From NCBI RefSeq assembly GCF_036013745.1, contig NZ_CP107880.1, forward strand, positions 1,178,001 through 1,242,000: a DNA stretch of 64,000 nt. Direction: 5' to 3'. Each line of letters starts with the position of its first letter. The first letter of the stretch is position 1. A program made the position numbers and the translations under genes. This document shows, in pieces, positions 19,601 through 28,141 of this stretch. The notes beneath the pieces are model-generated. The model was not told where the DNA came from and made no database searches. It saw only the letters and a list, made by a program, of their open reading frames with translations. Source of the stretch: Streptomyces sp. NBC_00483 (lineage in GTDB: Bacteria; Actinomycetota; Actinomycetes; Streptomycetales; Streptomycetaceae).

Positions 19601-22600
19601 CGCTTCGATCCGCGACATCTTCGTCCTCGCGGACCAGGGAGTGCTGCCGGACTCCCCCACGCTGACCCTCTCCGCGCAGGAACGCGAGGAGCTGCTCGAA
19701 CGGGAGGCCCAGCGCTCGTCCCGGCTTCGGAGCCGAGCCGGGGAGCTCACCACGCTCCTTCATCTGGCACAGAGTGACGGCGCGCTGACCGTGGTTCAGG
19801 ACGTGGAGCTACAGGAACTGCTCGCCGACGCCGGGCCGCACACCGAGTCCGGCACACCCCGCCCGCTCCACGCGATCCGGCACAACCTCGACCGCGTCGA
19901 GGAACTCCTGCCGCGCTACCGCAAGGAGGCGGCCGACCGGCTCCGCGCCAGGCTCCACGACCTTCCGGCCGAGCCGGCCGAGACCCGGGCGCGCATCCTC
20001 CGCTACCTGGAGGACGACAACCTGGCCACCGCGACCGAGCTCGCCTACTTCTTCGAGATCGGCGAACCCGAACCCGACATCACCAGCTACGAGTCCCACC
20101 TGGACGCCTTCCTCCCGGCCGTCCCCACGGCCCTGCCCGACGGCATCACCCCCGGTCTGATCGATGCGGTGCGCAGCAGGAGCAGCTACGGCGGCGCCCC
20201 GGCGCTCGACTACTCCGGACTTTCACGCGAGGCTTCGGAGCAGGCAGCCCAAGCCCTCGAACTCTGGTCGAAGTTGTCCGCCACGACCGCCATCAACCAG
20301 ATCAACCCGCGCGTAGACCTCAGGCCCGCGCTCGCTCTTCTCGGGTACGAGGCCAAGAGCGCGGTCCCCGACCGTATGCAGGGCAGGGACCACCGCTTCT
20401 ACGAGCTGACGGGCGTGCAGGTTTCCGGACGGGCCTGGGCTCCCGCGTTCGGCTCGCACATCGCGGATGCCGGGCGAAAACTGCGGACGCTTCTCCTGTG
20501 GGGGCGGCCCTCCGCACAGCATCTCCTGAGCCGCATCATGCGGGACCCCAGCGAGGACAGTCTCCTCGTCGTCCACTTCGGCACCATGGACGTCCGCACC
20601 CGTACCGAACTGGCCACAGCCTCCCGGAACGGCAGACCCGTCATGGTCGTCGACGACGCGGCTCTCGCCTATCTCACCGCGCGCGGGGACCGCCGTGCCG
20701 ATGCCACCACCGAGACACTGCTGCCGTTCTCCGCCGTGAATCCGTACATCAAGGAGAAGCGCGGGCGCATCGGACGGGAGATGTTCTACGGCCGGGACCA
20801 CGAGCGCAAATCCATCCTGGACCCGCAAGGAACGCAGATCCTGTACGGCGGCCGAGGTCTCGGCAAGTCCGCCCTGCTCGCCGACGCCGGCGACCGTTTC
20901 GTGGAGCAGCGCCCCGGCAAACACCTGGCCATCTACCTCAATCTCGACACGATCGGCATCAGCAGGAACAGCGCCCTGGGAGCAGCCGCCATCTGGTCCG
21001 CCCTCGCAGATCGGCTGACCAAGGCCGACGTGCTCGCGGAACCGCGTCGCAAGGAACAGAACCCCGACCACGCGAAACGGGTCCGTGAGGGTGTCGACCA
21101 CTGGCTCATGCAGGACCCCGACCGGCGCCTGCTCGTTCTCCTCGACGAGTGCGACAACTTCTTCGAGGCCGACCTGCCCGACTGTACGGAAACCAGCAGG
21201 CTGCGCGGTCTCGGCGAACCTTTCCACGGTCGTACAAAGGTGGTGTTCGCCGGCCTGCACTCCGTGGTCCGCTTCACCAGCCTCGCCAGCAACACACCGT
21301 TCAACCAGATGACCCAGACCCCGACCGTCATCGGCCCGCTGGCGCCACAGTTCGCGGCAGACCTGATCGTGCACCCGTTGCGGGCCCTCGGCTTCGAGTT
21401 CGCGGGCGTCGACCTGGTCAACCGAATCCTCGGACACTGCTCGTACCAGCCCTTCCTGCTCCAGATCTTCGGCAGCAGGCTCGTCGACGTGCTGCAGGCG
21501 AAACGGTCACGTACGGATGCCCCGCCCCCGTACGTGATCGAGTCGGCGGACGTGGATGCGATCGAACGGGACCACGGTCTGCGCTCCGACATCCAGGCCG
21601 CATTCCGCGCCACGCTGGAACTCGACCACCGCTACAAGGTGATCGCCCTGGTTCTGGCCCAGCAGGCGAGGGAACACGGCCTCGAGACCCGGCTCAGCGA
21701 CCGGGACATCCGAAGCGAGTGCGACTACTGGTGGCACGACGGTTTCGCAGGGCTGGACAGTTCCGGCTTCCGCGCCTATCTGGAGGAGATGGTCGGTCTC
21801 GGCGTCCTCGCCCCCAACCACGACGGGCGCGGCTGGCACCTGCGCGGGCCCAATGCGCTGCGCATGGTCGGCACAGCGCAGGAGATCGAGATGTGGCTGA
21901 TCCGCGCGAAGGAGGACTGCCGTCTGGAGGAAGCCATCCTTCAGGCGAGCCGCCCCAAGTTGAACAGCGGCAGGTCCGCTCCGCTCACGGTCAACGAGAT
22001 CCACTACCTGCTCGGCAACGGCGGCAACCAGGTCAGGGTCGTTCTCGGCACCGAGGCGACCGGAATCGACGCCGTCGAGGCGACGTTGCGCGAAGCCACC
22101 GGGCACACGGCGGGCTGGGCTACCCCGCCGATCGGCAGCGCCGGCGCGCATCGCACAGCGTTGATCGCCGGTCACGCCGGCGAACGGCGGCTACTGATCA
22201 GCGACTTGGCCAAGGGCGCCGACAAGCCCTGCCGCGAATCGTACGAGCGCGCCACCACGCTCTTTCCCACCGTGCCTGACGCCGGCCGTTCGGTCGTCCT
22301 GGTCTCCGGGCCCGAGCAGCTCGAGTTCTGGCGCGAGCGGCTCGCCGCGGACGCGGTCGGCGGCCAGGACACGGTGCTGGCCCTGCGCCGATACGACGCA
22401 CGAGCCCTTCAGGGCTGGGCCGGAGCGCACAGTCTGTGTGAATCGGAGGAGCGGCTCGGCCGCCTCGCCGAGGTCACGGGCGGGTGGCCGTATCTCTTGA
22501 ACCAGGCGCTCGACCTGCGTGCCCGGCACCACGGAGACCAGGACCGGATATTGCGGGACCTGTCGCAGTGGACCTCAGAGCGGGACCGGATGGAGGAATT

Positions 22601-22865
22601 CGCCGAAGCCACCGGGGTTCGATCGGACCAAGGACTCCTCCACACGTGGGCTGCACTGGTCGAACATCTCGGCACCGGCTGGCACCCGGACGGCGACTGT
22701 CAGGCCGCGGCCCAGCTCGCCGGACTGCCCGCCGACCAGGCCGCATCCACCCTGGCCTGCCTGGAAGCGATGCAGACCATCGACAGGGATGGCACGCTCC
22801 TACGCATAGAACCCCTCCTTCACCGGGTTCTCACCGCCCTGGGCGAGGTGCCCCGCCAGGACTGA
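16650..22865 (+). CDS. Giant STAND-type (conflict-system) ATPase, 2071 residues
   Basis: Starts at ATG 16650 (GGAAGG upstream), 71 bp after the previous gene; the frame extends upstream to 16113 but only inside that gene. Residues 1-1350 are mostly helical, with a disordered Pro/Glu/Thr-rich stretch at ~190-250 and again at ~430-590. Around residue 1370 a GREMFYGR motif precedes a P-loop NTPase: Walker A GGRGLGKSA (~1397) and Walker B LLVLLDECD (~1493). A helical and winged-helix-like tail follows. The FYGR-to-Walker-A layout is typical of STAND ATPases in bacterial conflict systems. Such proteins are usually sensors or switches that oligomerise. No nuclease, TIR or protease effector is recognisable, so its output would depend on neighbours. 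Confidence 0.75.
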   Translation: MKPRYPVRNHLPFTPPDVPEHLLTTLSQALYVLDPVVRPTLSELTVNEIEKVLNSLAQKDGQHLMLHLGLRKLAPRRFGPTLSEQVLKRLQGISDSADLEGATALLTTRVIHDSVRQAVEEHAGRSGPDRPLRWSENVLRLAVFSHLTASALDARVVLWAADRDWLGVEAEKSVLEAIRAAAVDLVTATPGFPEDLVPQRPSGDRPGHATREPEEPAAASPSAGREAEGAEEQGGKYEEPVQPPEDSTLEDARDAVVRAMSTAQDAVERMRGALAAGSPPGDDDQRTVTEVAPAFARALALLDAAGSPGIAPRLLDITEATAARVDASRRDTLARARLATVRMLVCPYGGPVADVLAGAREQAEALLSTTAWSASESDRAHVLGLLADLVEVRDRSGTGPELTEAQQKLSAAHAPYAVAAVLHDQIVVSAPAGLSVQAPTQRSNTVPQQRDTTGKAEVARELPAHATHEGADPAVTATSPPAAGDGSGGLDAPSGLPGTVAETAGGTLEGSGTSEDITATAPEDDTETNHSAVEVHPPAGTDPTGGDSARLVKSIAADMPPTDGPGEGRTERRAVPGNHTSAPPAQHTAALGNLTSAGDVELALARLVSERRFGLAAHIAAAAERSRAEVTALRLAGAVTALRTPTDKAAVHVAELLRNEDRLADADADGVPLVLLPSLVRAALVTGDLVVGAQLKTLSTRFSGALAEMAAVVADATLKGALLAVPPSTVVADVSGTEARLRETVDACRTQLKGVHLRLPRATRMVKGWLKPEGELGSALTAIVNGVPDAEERAQRLADTFCRKADIEALIDKADAALRGSSGSVIQGAVRTGARQFVERTCATVRAWQIARQSAARHTTDNAWAFDEVAALRNRLLALRGQAVADLDSAGTRTTPLTRAAAFVARAVLTDALDELEHGASASLPLVTADTTRVLDAELEKIAPTAGDLPDDSRHRPVDLSTLLLAVSTTWSEAIACLHDRDAFASIRDIFVLADQGVLPDSPTLTLSAQEREELLEREAQRSSRLRSRAGELTTLLHLAQSDGALTVVQDVELQELLADAGPHTESGTPRPLHAIRHNLDRVEELLPRYRKEAADRLRARLHDLPAEPAETRARILRYLEDDNLATATELAYFFEIGEPEPDITSYESHLDAFLPAVPTALPDGITPGLIDAVRSRSSYGGAPALDYSGLSREASEQAAQALELWSKLSATTAINQINPRVDLRPALALLGYEAKSAVPDRMQGRDHRFYELTGVQVSGRAWAPAFGSHIADAGRKLRTLLLWGRPSAQHLLSRIMRDPSEDSLLVVHFGTMDVRTRTELATASRNGRPVMVVDDAALAYLTARGDRRADATTETLLPFSAVNPYIKEKRGRIGREMFYGRDHERKSILDPQGTQILYGGRGLGKSALLADAGDRFVEQRPGKHLAIYLNLDTIGISRNSALGAAAIWSALADRLTKADVLAEPRRKEQNPDHAKRVREGVDHWLMQDPDRRLLVLLDECDNFFEADLPDCTETSRLRGLGEPFHGRTKVVFAGLHSVVRFTSLASNTPFNQMTQTPTVIGPLAPQFAADLIVHPLRALGFEFAGVDLVNRILGHCSYQPFLLQIFGSRLVDVLQAKRSRTDAPPPYVIESADVDAIERDHGLRSDIQAAFRATLELDHRYKVIALVLAQQAREHGLETRLSDRDIRSECDYWWHDGFAGLDSSGFRAYLEEMVGLGVLAPNHDGRGWHLRGPNALRMVGTAQEIEMWLIRAKEDCRLEEAILQASRPKLNSGRSAPLTVNEIHYLLGNGGNQVRVVLGTEATGIDAVEATLREATGHTAGWATPPIGSAGAHRTALIAGHAGERRLLISDLAKGADKPCRESYERATTLFPTVPDAGRSVVLVSGPEQLEFWRERLAADAVGGQDTVLALRRYDARALQGWAGAHSLCESEERLGRLAEVTGGWPYLLNQALDLRARHHGDQDRILRDLSQWTSERDRMEEFAEATGVRSDQGLLHTWAALVEHLGTGWHPDGDCQAAAQLAGLPADQAASTLACLEAMQTIDRDGTLLRIEPLLHRVLTALGEVPRQD

Positions 22866-22931
22866 CCGAGCCTCGGGGGCCCTTCACCACCGACCTCCGC
22901 GCTGCGAAAAGTCCACTCCAGTCGGAGGGCA

Positions 22932-23087
22932 GTGGTCAAGGGCCCCCGATCCACGACCCGGTTCGGTCATCGCCACAGATTTCGTGGCGAGCGGTACGTC
23001 AAGGCCCGCGCCAGCGGGCGAAATCCTTACGATCGAGAGCCGCGTCCGAAGACGATCGACGCGTTCCTGGAGAAGGTCGAGGAGTGA
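22932..23087 (+). CDS. Small basic hypothetical ORF
   Basis: 51 codons from GTG 22932, with GGAGGG only two bases upstream. The product is Arg/Lys-rich and ends in an acidic helix (IDAFLEKVEE). Codon bias looks coding, but the family is unknown; it could also be the tail of a decayed gene. It sits between the STAND ATPase and the integrase, where small excisionase-like genes are often found. Confidence 0.3.
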   Translation: MVKGPRSTTRFGHRHRFRGERYVKARASGRNPYDREPRPKTIDAFLEKVEE

Positions 23088-23222
23088 GTCGCCTACCTCG
23101 CCATACCCCAGACATTCTCAGTACTCCGGTTGTTGCCGACGACCGACCGCGAGAAGGACGCGCCCGCACGTCCTGCCGGGGCCAAGGTGCCGCACGCCCG
23201 GTACCTCTCCCACGGTGCAGCC

Positions 23223-24377
23223 ATGACATCACTCCTCCCTGCGTCACCCGATCACCCACCGACGGTGACCGCGACCGACCCAGCGCTCACGTCCGGGCAG
23301 CAGCCCGACACGAGCGTCGCCGCTCTGGCCACCGCGCTGCTGACGGCTCTGACCGCGGCCACCGGCCGCCCGGCACCCCGCCTTCCCGACGCCCCGTCTC
23401 TCGCCGGCTACGGCGCGCGCGTCATGGACCTCGCCCTCGCGGGCCTGGAACCGACCACGCGCGGGGCCTACCTCGCCGCCTGGCACCAACGCCTCCTGCC
23501 CGATCTGGGCGACGTGCCGATTGACCGCGTCACCTGCGGAGCGATCGACCGGGCCGTTCACGACTGGGCGACGGCGGGCCACCAGCAGTCCGCGATCAAG
23601 AACACTCTGGCCCTGCTCGCCCGCATCACCCGCCAAGCCGTCCGCGACGGCTGGCTCGCGCAACGTCCCCAGGCGCTCAAGGGATGGCAGCGCCTCTACC
23701 TCTCCACCCACGACACGGCCGACGACTCCCGCGGCCTGGCCCTGCCCGACTTCACCACGCTGCACCACCTCGCCGACGCACTGACCGACGCCTCCCACGA
23801 CCGCTACCCCGGCTGGGGCCACGCCGTGATCTTCGCCGCCTGCACCGGAGCACGCATCGGCGAGGTCTCCGGCGTACGCATCAGCGACATCGACACAGGG
23901 CGCTGGATCTGGCACGCCCGCCGCCAGACCACCCCCGCCCCCGGCGGCCTCACCGACAAACGCACCAAAGGAAAGCGCGCACGCCTCATCCCCGTCATCG
24001 AGCCCCTGCGCCCCCTGCTCACCGCGCGCATCGCAGCAGCCCAAGCGGCGCCAGAGGCACGTCTGTTCACCGGCCCAGCCCGCGGCCGCATCACCACCGC
24101 AGGTCTCCGCCGCGCCACCCACTGGGACGACGTCACCCGCAGCCTCGGCCTTCCCCACCTGCGCCGCCACGACCTGCGCCACACCGCCCTGACGTGGATG
24201 GCCGACGCCGGTATCCCCCTCCACGTCCTCCAACAGATCGCAGGACACCGCAGCATCACCACCACCCAGCGCTACCTCCACCCCAGCATCCGCCACCTCA
24301 CGACCGCGGGACAGACCCTTGCCGACTACGTCAACGGCAACTGCCGCCCCATCCCGGGAACCCCACAACGCTGGTAA
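23223..24377 (+). CDS. int: Tyrosine recombinase (integrase 1)
   Basis: 384 residues from ATG 23223 (weak ribosome site; the frame continues upstream to 23130). The N-terminal ~60 residues are low complexity. A SAM-like core-binding domain (~65-150) is followed by the catalytic domain with CTGARIGE (first Arg), the HDLRHT box (His-x-x-Arg), an AGH box, and the nucleophile in TTQRYLHP. All tyrosine recombinase residues are present. It lies 420 bp left of a 43-bp tRNA-Pro repeat, the usual int-att arrangement, and should integrate and excise the element carrying the defence-like locus. Confidence 0.9.
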   Translation: MTSLLPASPDHPPTVTATDPALTSGQQPDTSVAALATALLTALTAATGRPAPRLPDAPSLAGYGARVMDLALAGLEPTTRGAYLAAWHQRLLPDLGDVPIDRVTCGAIDRAVHDWATAGHQQSAIKNTLALLARITRQAVRDGWLAQRPQALKGWQRLYLSTHDTADDSRGLALPDFTTLHHLADALTDASHDRYPGWGHAVIFAACTGARIGEVSGVRISDIDTGRWIWHARRQTTPAPGGLTDKRTKGKRARLIPVIEPLRPLLTARIAAAQAAPEARLFTGPARGRITTAGLRRATHWDDVTRSLGLPHLRRHDLRHTALTWMADAGIPLHVLQQIAGHRSITTTQRYLHPSIRHLTTAGQTLADYVNGNCRPIPGTPQRW

Positions 24378-24737
24378 GCCCCATCCCCGTACCACCGCCC
24401 AATCGAGCGCCAGAATCGAACAGTTGGGAGCACGTGGGAGCAGAAACAACTCGACCAGGCGGTAAGCCGCTCCAGAAACCCCGACATGCGGGATGAATGA
24501 CCCGGCAGGAATGCGGGGCCTTTTGCCGCAACCCGCTGTGCGGCGCTGTAGCACGCCCTCAGGGCTCCTTCGCGTCCGCGCGACCCCTTACACCCGAGAC
24601 ATGTTGTCCATCGAACAGCGCCACGCCCAAGCAGAGCGACGACCTGCACAGACACGCGTCCGCACCACGCCACTCACGCCGCGTTTTCGATTCCGGGAGC
24701 ACACGGGCTCCCACCACGCTCCCACCCGTCAAATAGA
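24378..24737. other. No gene recognised between integrase 1 and its attachment site
   Basis: About 360 bp with no convincing reading frame in either strand. Its base composition is slightly less GC-rich than the coding regions. This is the expected place for the integrase arm-binding sites of attP, but I see no clear repeated arm motif. Confidence 0.5.
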
Positions 24738-24773
24738 CAACGGCCGGTTCGAGTTACCTCGAACCGGCCGTTG
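24738..24773. terminator. Perfect 16-bp hairpin beside attachment core 1
   Basis: Arms at 24738-24753 and 24758-24773 are exact inverted repeats around a 4-base loop (TTAC). No T-run follows, as is usual for actinobacterial hairpin terminators. On the minus strand it lies 25 bp downstream of the tRNA-Pro 3' end copy, where a tRNA terminator would sit. A hairpin occupies the same place next to core 2. Confidence 0.65.
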
Positions 24774-24798
24774 ACCTGCGGCTTCTCACCACGACACC

Positions 24799-24841
24799 GT
24801 CGGGACGACAGGATTTGAACCTGCGACCCCTTGACCCCCAG
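24799..24841 (-). repeat. att: Attachment core 1: copy of the 3' end of tRNA-Pro(GGG)
   Basis: These 43 bp are identical to 44545-44587. Read on the minus strand they give an anticodon loop CTGGGGG, a T-arm with TTCAAAT, and an acceptor 3' strand ending CGTCCCG-A. That is the last ~42 bases of a proline tRNA with anticodon GGG. The sequence 5' of it (24842 upward) does not form the rest of the tRNA, so this is an attachment duplicate and not a tRNA gene. Confidence 0.85.
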
Positions 24842-25243
24842 CGATGCGGACAAGGGTGGGTCGAGCTCTTGGACACGGTACGGCGACCTACACGGCGGCA
24901 AGACGTCGATCCTCGCTTCTCACACACCTTGGCGGTTCTTCAGAGCAGTTGAGCGCGCTCACACAACCTACGTAGCCGCAGCCCGATGTACGTGGTTCGT
25001 CGACCCAAGTCCCTCGCTGGCCCCCACAGCAGTCAAGCGCGGGCCGGTTCACCTCAATCTTCCACCGCATCGCGCGGTTCCCATCGAGTGACATCAACTG
25101 TGGGCACGCATACCCGTATGCCACGGACGGTCGTCACCGACCTGCCCCTCAACGCTGCAGCAGACCCCATGTCTCTGCCGGAGCGGACCGCAGCGTGAGT
25201 TGCGGTCTACACGGGTTCGGACAAGCAGCCAGGAAGGCGCACC
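24842..25243. other. No gene recognised just inside element 2
   Basis: About 400 bp to the right of attachment core 1, with no credible coding frame, tRNA remainder or repeat. It may hold the other arm of the attachment site. Confidence 0.45.
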
Positions 25244-25670
25244 GTGCACAGCCACGAACCCGTTGACTACAACTGCCCGTTCTGTGACTTCCCCCTGTCC
25301 GGGAGCCGGAAGTCGTCTACCGTGATGCGCTGTCATCGCCACGATTTGCCCCCGTTGGTGGCCACGGAACGAGGGACATCTGCTGATCATCCCCATTGCC
25401 CATCACGAAACCTCTATACGCTCCCCGCCGCTGACGGTCACGCGGTCTTCGACGTCACCCAAAAGCTTGCCTGCGCCATGCGGTCAACCTACGACTGCGC
25501 GGGCGTCTCCACTCGCCAGCAAAACGAGCCCGAGCGGCCAAACCGTCTGGCATTTCCACCAACACCTCTTTCCCCCGCTACCCCGGCGACGATCTGTACG
25601 CTTCGGCACCGCAGCCGGACGCACTCCCCGCCGAACGCCGCCGCGCCTACGCGCCACACTCAAGTCCTAG
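25244..25670 (+). pseudogene. Decayed HIT-family hydrolase gene
   Basis: A GTG at 25244 with AGGAAGG upstream begins a frame with NCPFCDF, the start of a HIT protein with its zinc-site cysteines. The homology then shifts frame: VVYRDALSS and LIIPIAHHET near 25310-25410, LPAADGHAVFDVTQKLA near 25440, and the HIT triad GQTVWHFHQHLFP near 25535. At least three shifts are needed to join them, so the gene is dead or the sequence is faulty here. Intact relatives are nucleotide phosphate hydrolases or transferases. Confidence 0.65.
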
Positions 25671-25712
25671 AGGCAGCAGCCCCCTTGGGTTGGCCCTACC
25701 ACCTTTCTGCCG

Positions 25713-27734
25713 TCACTGACCTTGGCCCCCGGCCCGGTCCGGTGGGGGCTTGGGCTCCTTGCGTACCCGGAGTTTGGCCGTAGCGTCGGCATAGCCGGGG
25801 CAGCGTGCGGTGAACGTGACGTAACCCGGGTCGTAGGTTTCGGTGATGCGCGTGTTCGTGGCTCCGACGTCGCTCCCCTCGAGCAGGACGCGGCCCGCCA
25901 CCGGTGAGCCGTCGCCGGAGTCGTGGACGAGGACGGTCACCGTGCTCTGGCCCTCCAGCACGTTGGCGGGGTTCACCGTGGCCCGCAGGACACCGGACTT
26001 CGGGATCGGGCTCCACACCCCGGCGTAGTCCCAGACGGCTGCCCCGCCCCACAGGGTGAAGGCCATGCCGTTGATCTCCGCTCCGCCCAGTCCCACGGCC
26101 GGGGCGGGGATGTCGAGGCGTATCCATTCGCCGGACGGCGGGAGAGGTCCCAGGTGGCGGCGTTCCGTCGTGCCCGGTGTGCCCCACGGAAGGCGGTCGG
26201 CGCCCCAGTACGCCCGGTGCAGCCACTCCGTGGTCCGCCACTGCAGCATGATCTCGTCGGGCGGAGTGTCCGGGTCGAGGAGCACGTAGGCGAACAGGAC
26301 GTCGGCGGCGGCCACTTGCAGCGTTTGCGTGGCACCGAGGAAGTAGTGCTGGTGCCCGCCGTCCGCGCGGGCCGAGCGGTGCAGTACGGCGCCGTGGAAG
26401 GGTTTCGGGTCCGCCGTCCACAACCAGGTGTCGGCGTCGGCGAACGGCTGCGCTCCGGCAGGCAGTTGGTCGTCCACCCAGACCCGGTCGCGGCTGTCGA
26501 GCTCACGCCAGTCCACGATCCAGCACCCCTTGTAGCGCCCCTGCTCGCCACGGGTGGGAGCCACCGAGACCGCCGCGTCCACGTGGTCGGTGTGCACCTG
26601 TGTGGTCACCGTGCGGACGCCGCTCCTGTTGATCATCCCGTTGCGCAGGTCCTCGAGATGGCGCACATCACGCACCTCGATGCGCCGGGTGCCCGAGGAC
26701 GGCGGGAAGTCCGGCCGGACGCTCACGGCCCAGTCGGCCTGGTTCCCGGTCGTGCCCGGTGTGCACAGGGCGCAACGTGTCGTGCCGGTACGCAGGTTGG
26801 GTCCCGGCTCGGCGAACTTCACCACCCAGTCGATGGGGTGCATCTCGAGCCAGGCGTGGTGCCGGGTGGGCGGGGTGTCCCAGGGATCGAGCACGGTGGC
26901 GGGGTCGCCGTGCCAGCAGTCCTCCCACAGCGGGCCGCGCAGCAGCACGTAGTCGCCGGTGCGCAGCGGGCCGCGGCCGTCGGGGTAGTAGGGGTGGAAC
27001 GGGAAGCACGCCCCCGTGTCGCTGCCGAAGGGGTTCACCCATCCCGCCGGTGCGGGCCCGCGGCCCACGAAGTGCCGGGTGAACAGGCCACCGGTGTTGT
27101 TGACGTGCCAGCTGTTCAGCTCGCCGTGGATGCCCTCCGCGTTGCCCGGCAGGATCCAGGAGTTGAGAGTCACCGTCGTGGGCCGGCCGGACGTGCCCGC
27201 GAACGGAGGGCCCGCGGGGAAGGGGATCCGTGGCTGGTCGCCGGCCGGGTTGCCCGGGTACGAGGCGGCGGTGAGGGCCGAACTCAGACCGCCCGGGCCG
27301 TACATCCGGTCCATGAAGACGCTGTCGTAGCGCACCTCGTAGTGGATGTCCTCGATGCCGTGCGCGTATTGGTTGATGTACGGCTGCGCCGGGGTGTCGC
27401 CGTTCGGCCGCCACAGCCAGCCCGCGACCAGTGCGTCCGCGTACACCAGGTTGCGGCGCTGCTGGCAGTTGTAGTGCCACTTGCCGGTGATCGACTCGAA
27501 GTCGTCAGGGCAGCCGAAGAAGACGTCGGTGGCCCGCACTGCGGGGTCCGCACGGAACCTGCGCTCGGTGTACCGGGACAGCGTCCCGTCCTCGACCACG
27601 CGCATCTTGAGGCTGTTCAGCCCCAGGGACGGAAAATCTCCCGGGAGCAGAGGAAACTTGGTGTCGCCCACCACCAGGAAACTCTGCTGAGCCGAACTCT
27701 CGCGGGCGAGCGAGACGCTCGGCACCGTGAGCAT
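25713..27734 (-). CDS. Hypothetical 673-residue protein with carbohydrate-binding-like and Ig-like regions
   Basis: Start ATG 27734 has only a weak ribosome site. There is no signal peptide or membrane segment. The first ~400 residues are rich in Trp, Tyr, Pro and Gly, with cysteine pairs. The segment at about 470-570 (WRTTEWLHRAYWG ... NGMAFTLWGG) resembles a beta-sandwich found in large planctomycete and actinobacterial proteins. The last ~90 residues look like an Ig/BIG-type domain. The function is not known. It closes a minus-strand cassette that includes TIR-WD40 and papain-like proteins. Confidence 0.6.
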   Translation of the reverse strand: MLTVPSVSLARESSAQQSFLVVGDTKFPLLPGDFPSLGLNSLKMRVVEDGTLSRYTERRFRADPAVRATDVFFGCPDDFESITGKWHYNCQQRRNLVYADALVAGWLWRPNGDTPAQPYINQYAHGIEDIHYEVRYDSVFMDRMYGPGGLSSALTAASYPGNPAGDQPRIPFPAGPPFAGTSGRPTTVTLNSWILPGNAEGIHGELNSWHVNNTGGLFTRHFVGRGPAPAGWVNPFGSDTGACFPFHPYYPDGRGPLRTGDYVLLRGPLWEDCWHGDPATVLDPWDTPPTRHHAWLEMHPIDWVVKFAEPGPNLRTGTTRCALCTPGTTGNQADWAVSVRPDFPPSSGTRRIEVRDVRHLEDLRNGMINRSGVRTVTTQVHTDHVDAAVSVAPTRGEQGRYKGCWIVDWRELDSRDRVWVDDQLPAGAQPFADADTWLWTADPKPFHGAVLHRSARADGGHQHYFLGATQTLQVAAADVLFAYVLLDPDTPPDEIMLQWRTTEWLHRAYWGADRLPWGTPGTTERRHLGPLPPSGEWIRLDIPAPAVGLGGAEINGMAFTLWGGAAVWDYAGVWSPIPKSGVLRATVNPANVLEGQSTVTVLVHDSGDGSPVAGRVLLEGSDVGATNTRITETYDPGYVTFTARCPGYADATAKLRVRKEPKPPPDRAGGQGQ

Positions 27735-27754
27735 GACCTGCGCCCGGTCCCGAC

Positions 27755-28018
27755 TCAGCCGCGCGGCTGTCGCGGCTGACCGGTGCCGCGCAGCACGGCC
27801 CGTACGGCGAGCAGCCCGACGGCGACGGAGAGCGCCACCAGCGGAATGTCGATGATCAGGAACTCCCAGCCGACCAGGTACTCCCCGCTGGCGACCGTGG
27901 CGAGCACGCCGAACAGGACGGCCCCAGCGATCCCGGTGAGGAGCCGGAGGCCGGGGCGGACGAGGGCGAGCACCGCGCCGAGCACGAGACCGGAGGCGAT
28001 GGGGAACAACTCGTTCAT
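27755..28018 (-). CDS. Small membrane protein, 87 residues
   Basis: From ATG 28018 (the frame continues to 28132, but the hydrophobic protein begins here). It has three hydrophobic stretches: residues 4-22, 26-42 and 50-75, with a short basic tail (GQPRQPRG). That suggests a three-helix inner-membrane protein of unknown role. It lies 20 bp before the next gene of the cassette, so co-transcription is likely. Confidence 0.6.
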   Translation of the reverse strand: MNELFPIASGLVLGAVLALVRPGLRLLTGIAGAVLFGVLATVASGEYLVGWEFLIIDIPLVALSVAVGLLAVRAVLRGTGQPRQPRG

Positions 28019-28141
28019 CGCGCGCCCCCTTTGGGGCCGAGGAGACCTCGAAGCGAGGCCATAACGCGACGATAACGGGCGAATCATCACCTGTCTGTAC
28101 GGAAGGTTTGTTCTGTTACAGATCCTCACCAACGCTTCCGC

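Noticed and set aside
1-22865. Assignment of the locus to BREX/Pgl or DISARM
   Set aside because: A kinase and a methyltransferase are shared, but PglZ-type phosphatase, BrxL/BrxC and DrmA/DrmB-like proteins are not seen in the window.
24799-24841. A complete tRNA-Pro gene at either tRNA-like repeat
   Set aside because: Only the last ~42 bases match. The sequence 5' of the anticodon loop pairs with nothing at either copy, so both are attachment duplicates.
25923-27779. 618-codon plus-strand frame opposite the 673-residue protein
   Set aside because: Composition is Arg/Val/His-rich without any motif, typical of an antisense shadow. The minus-strand product has domain-like patterns.
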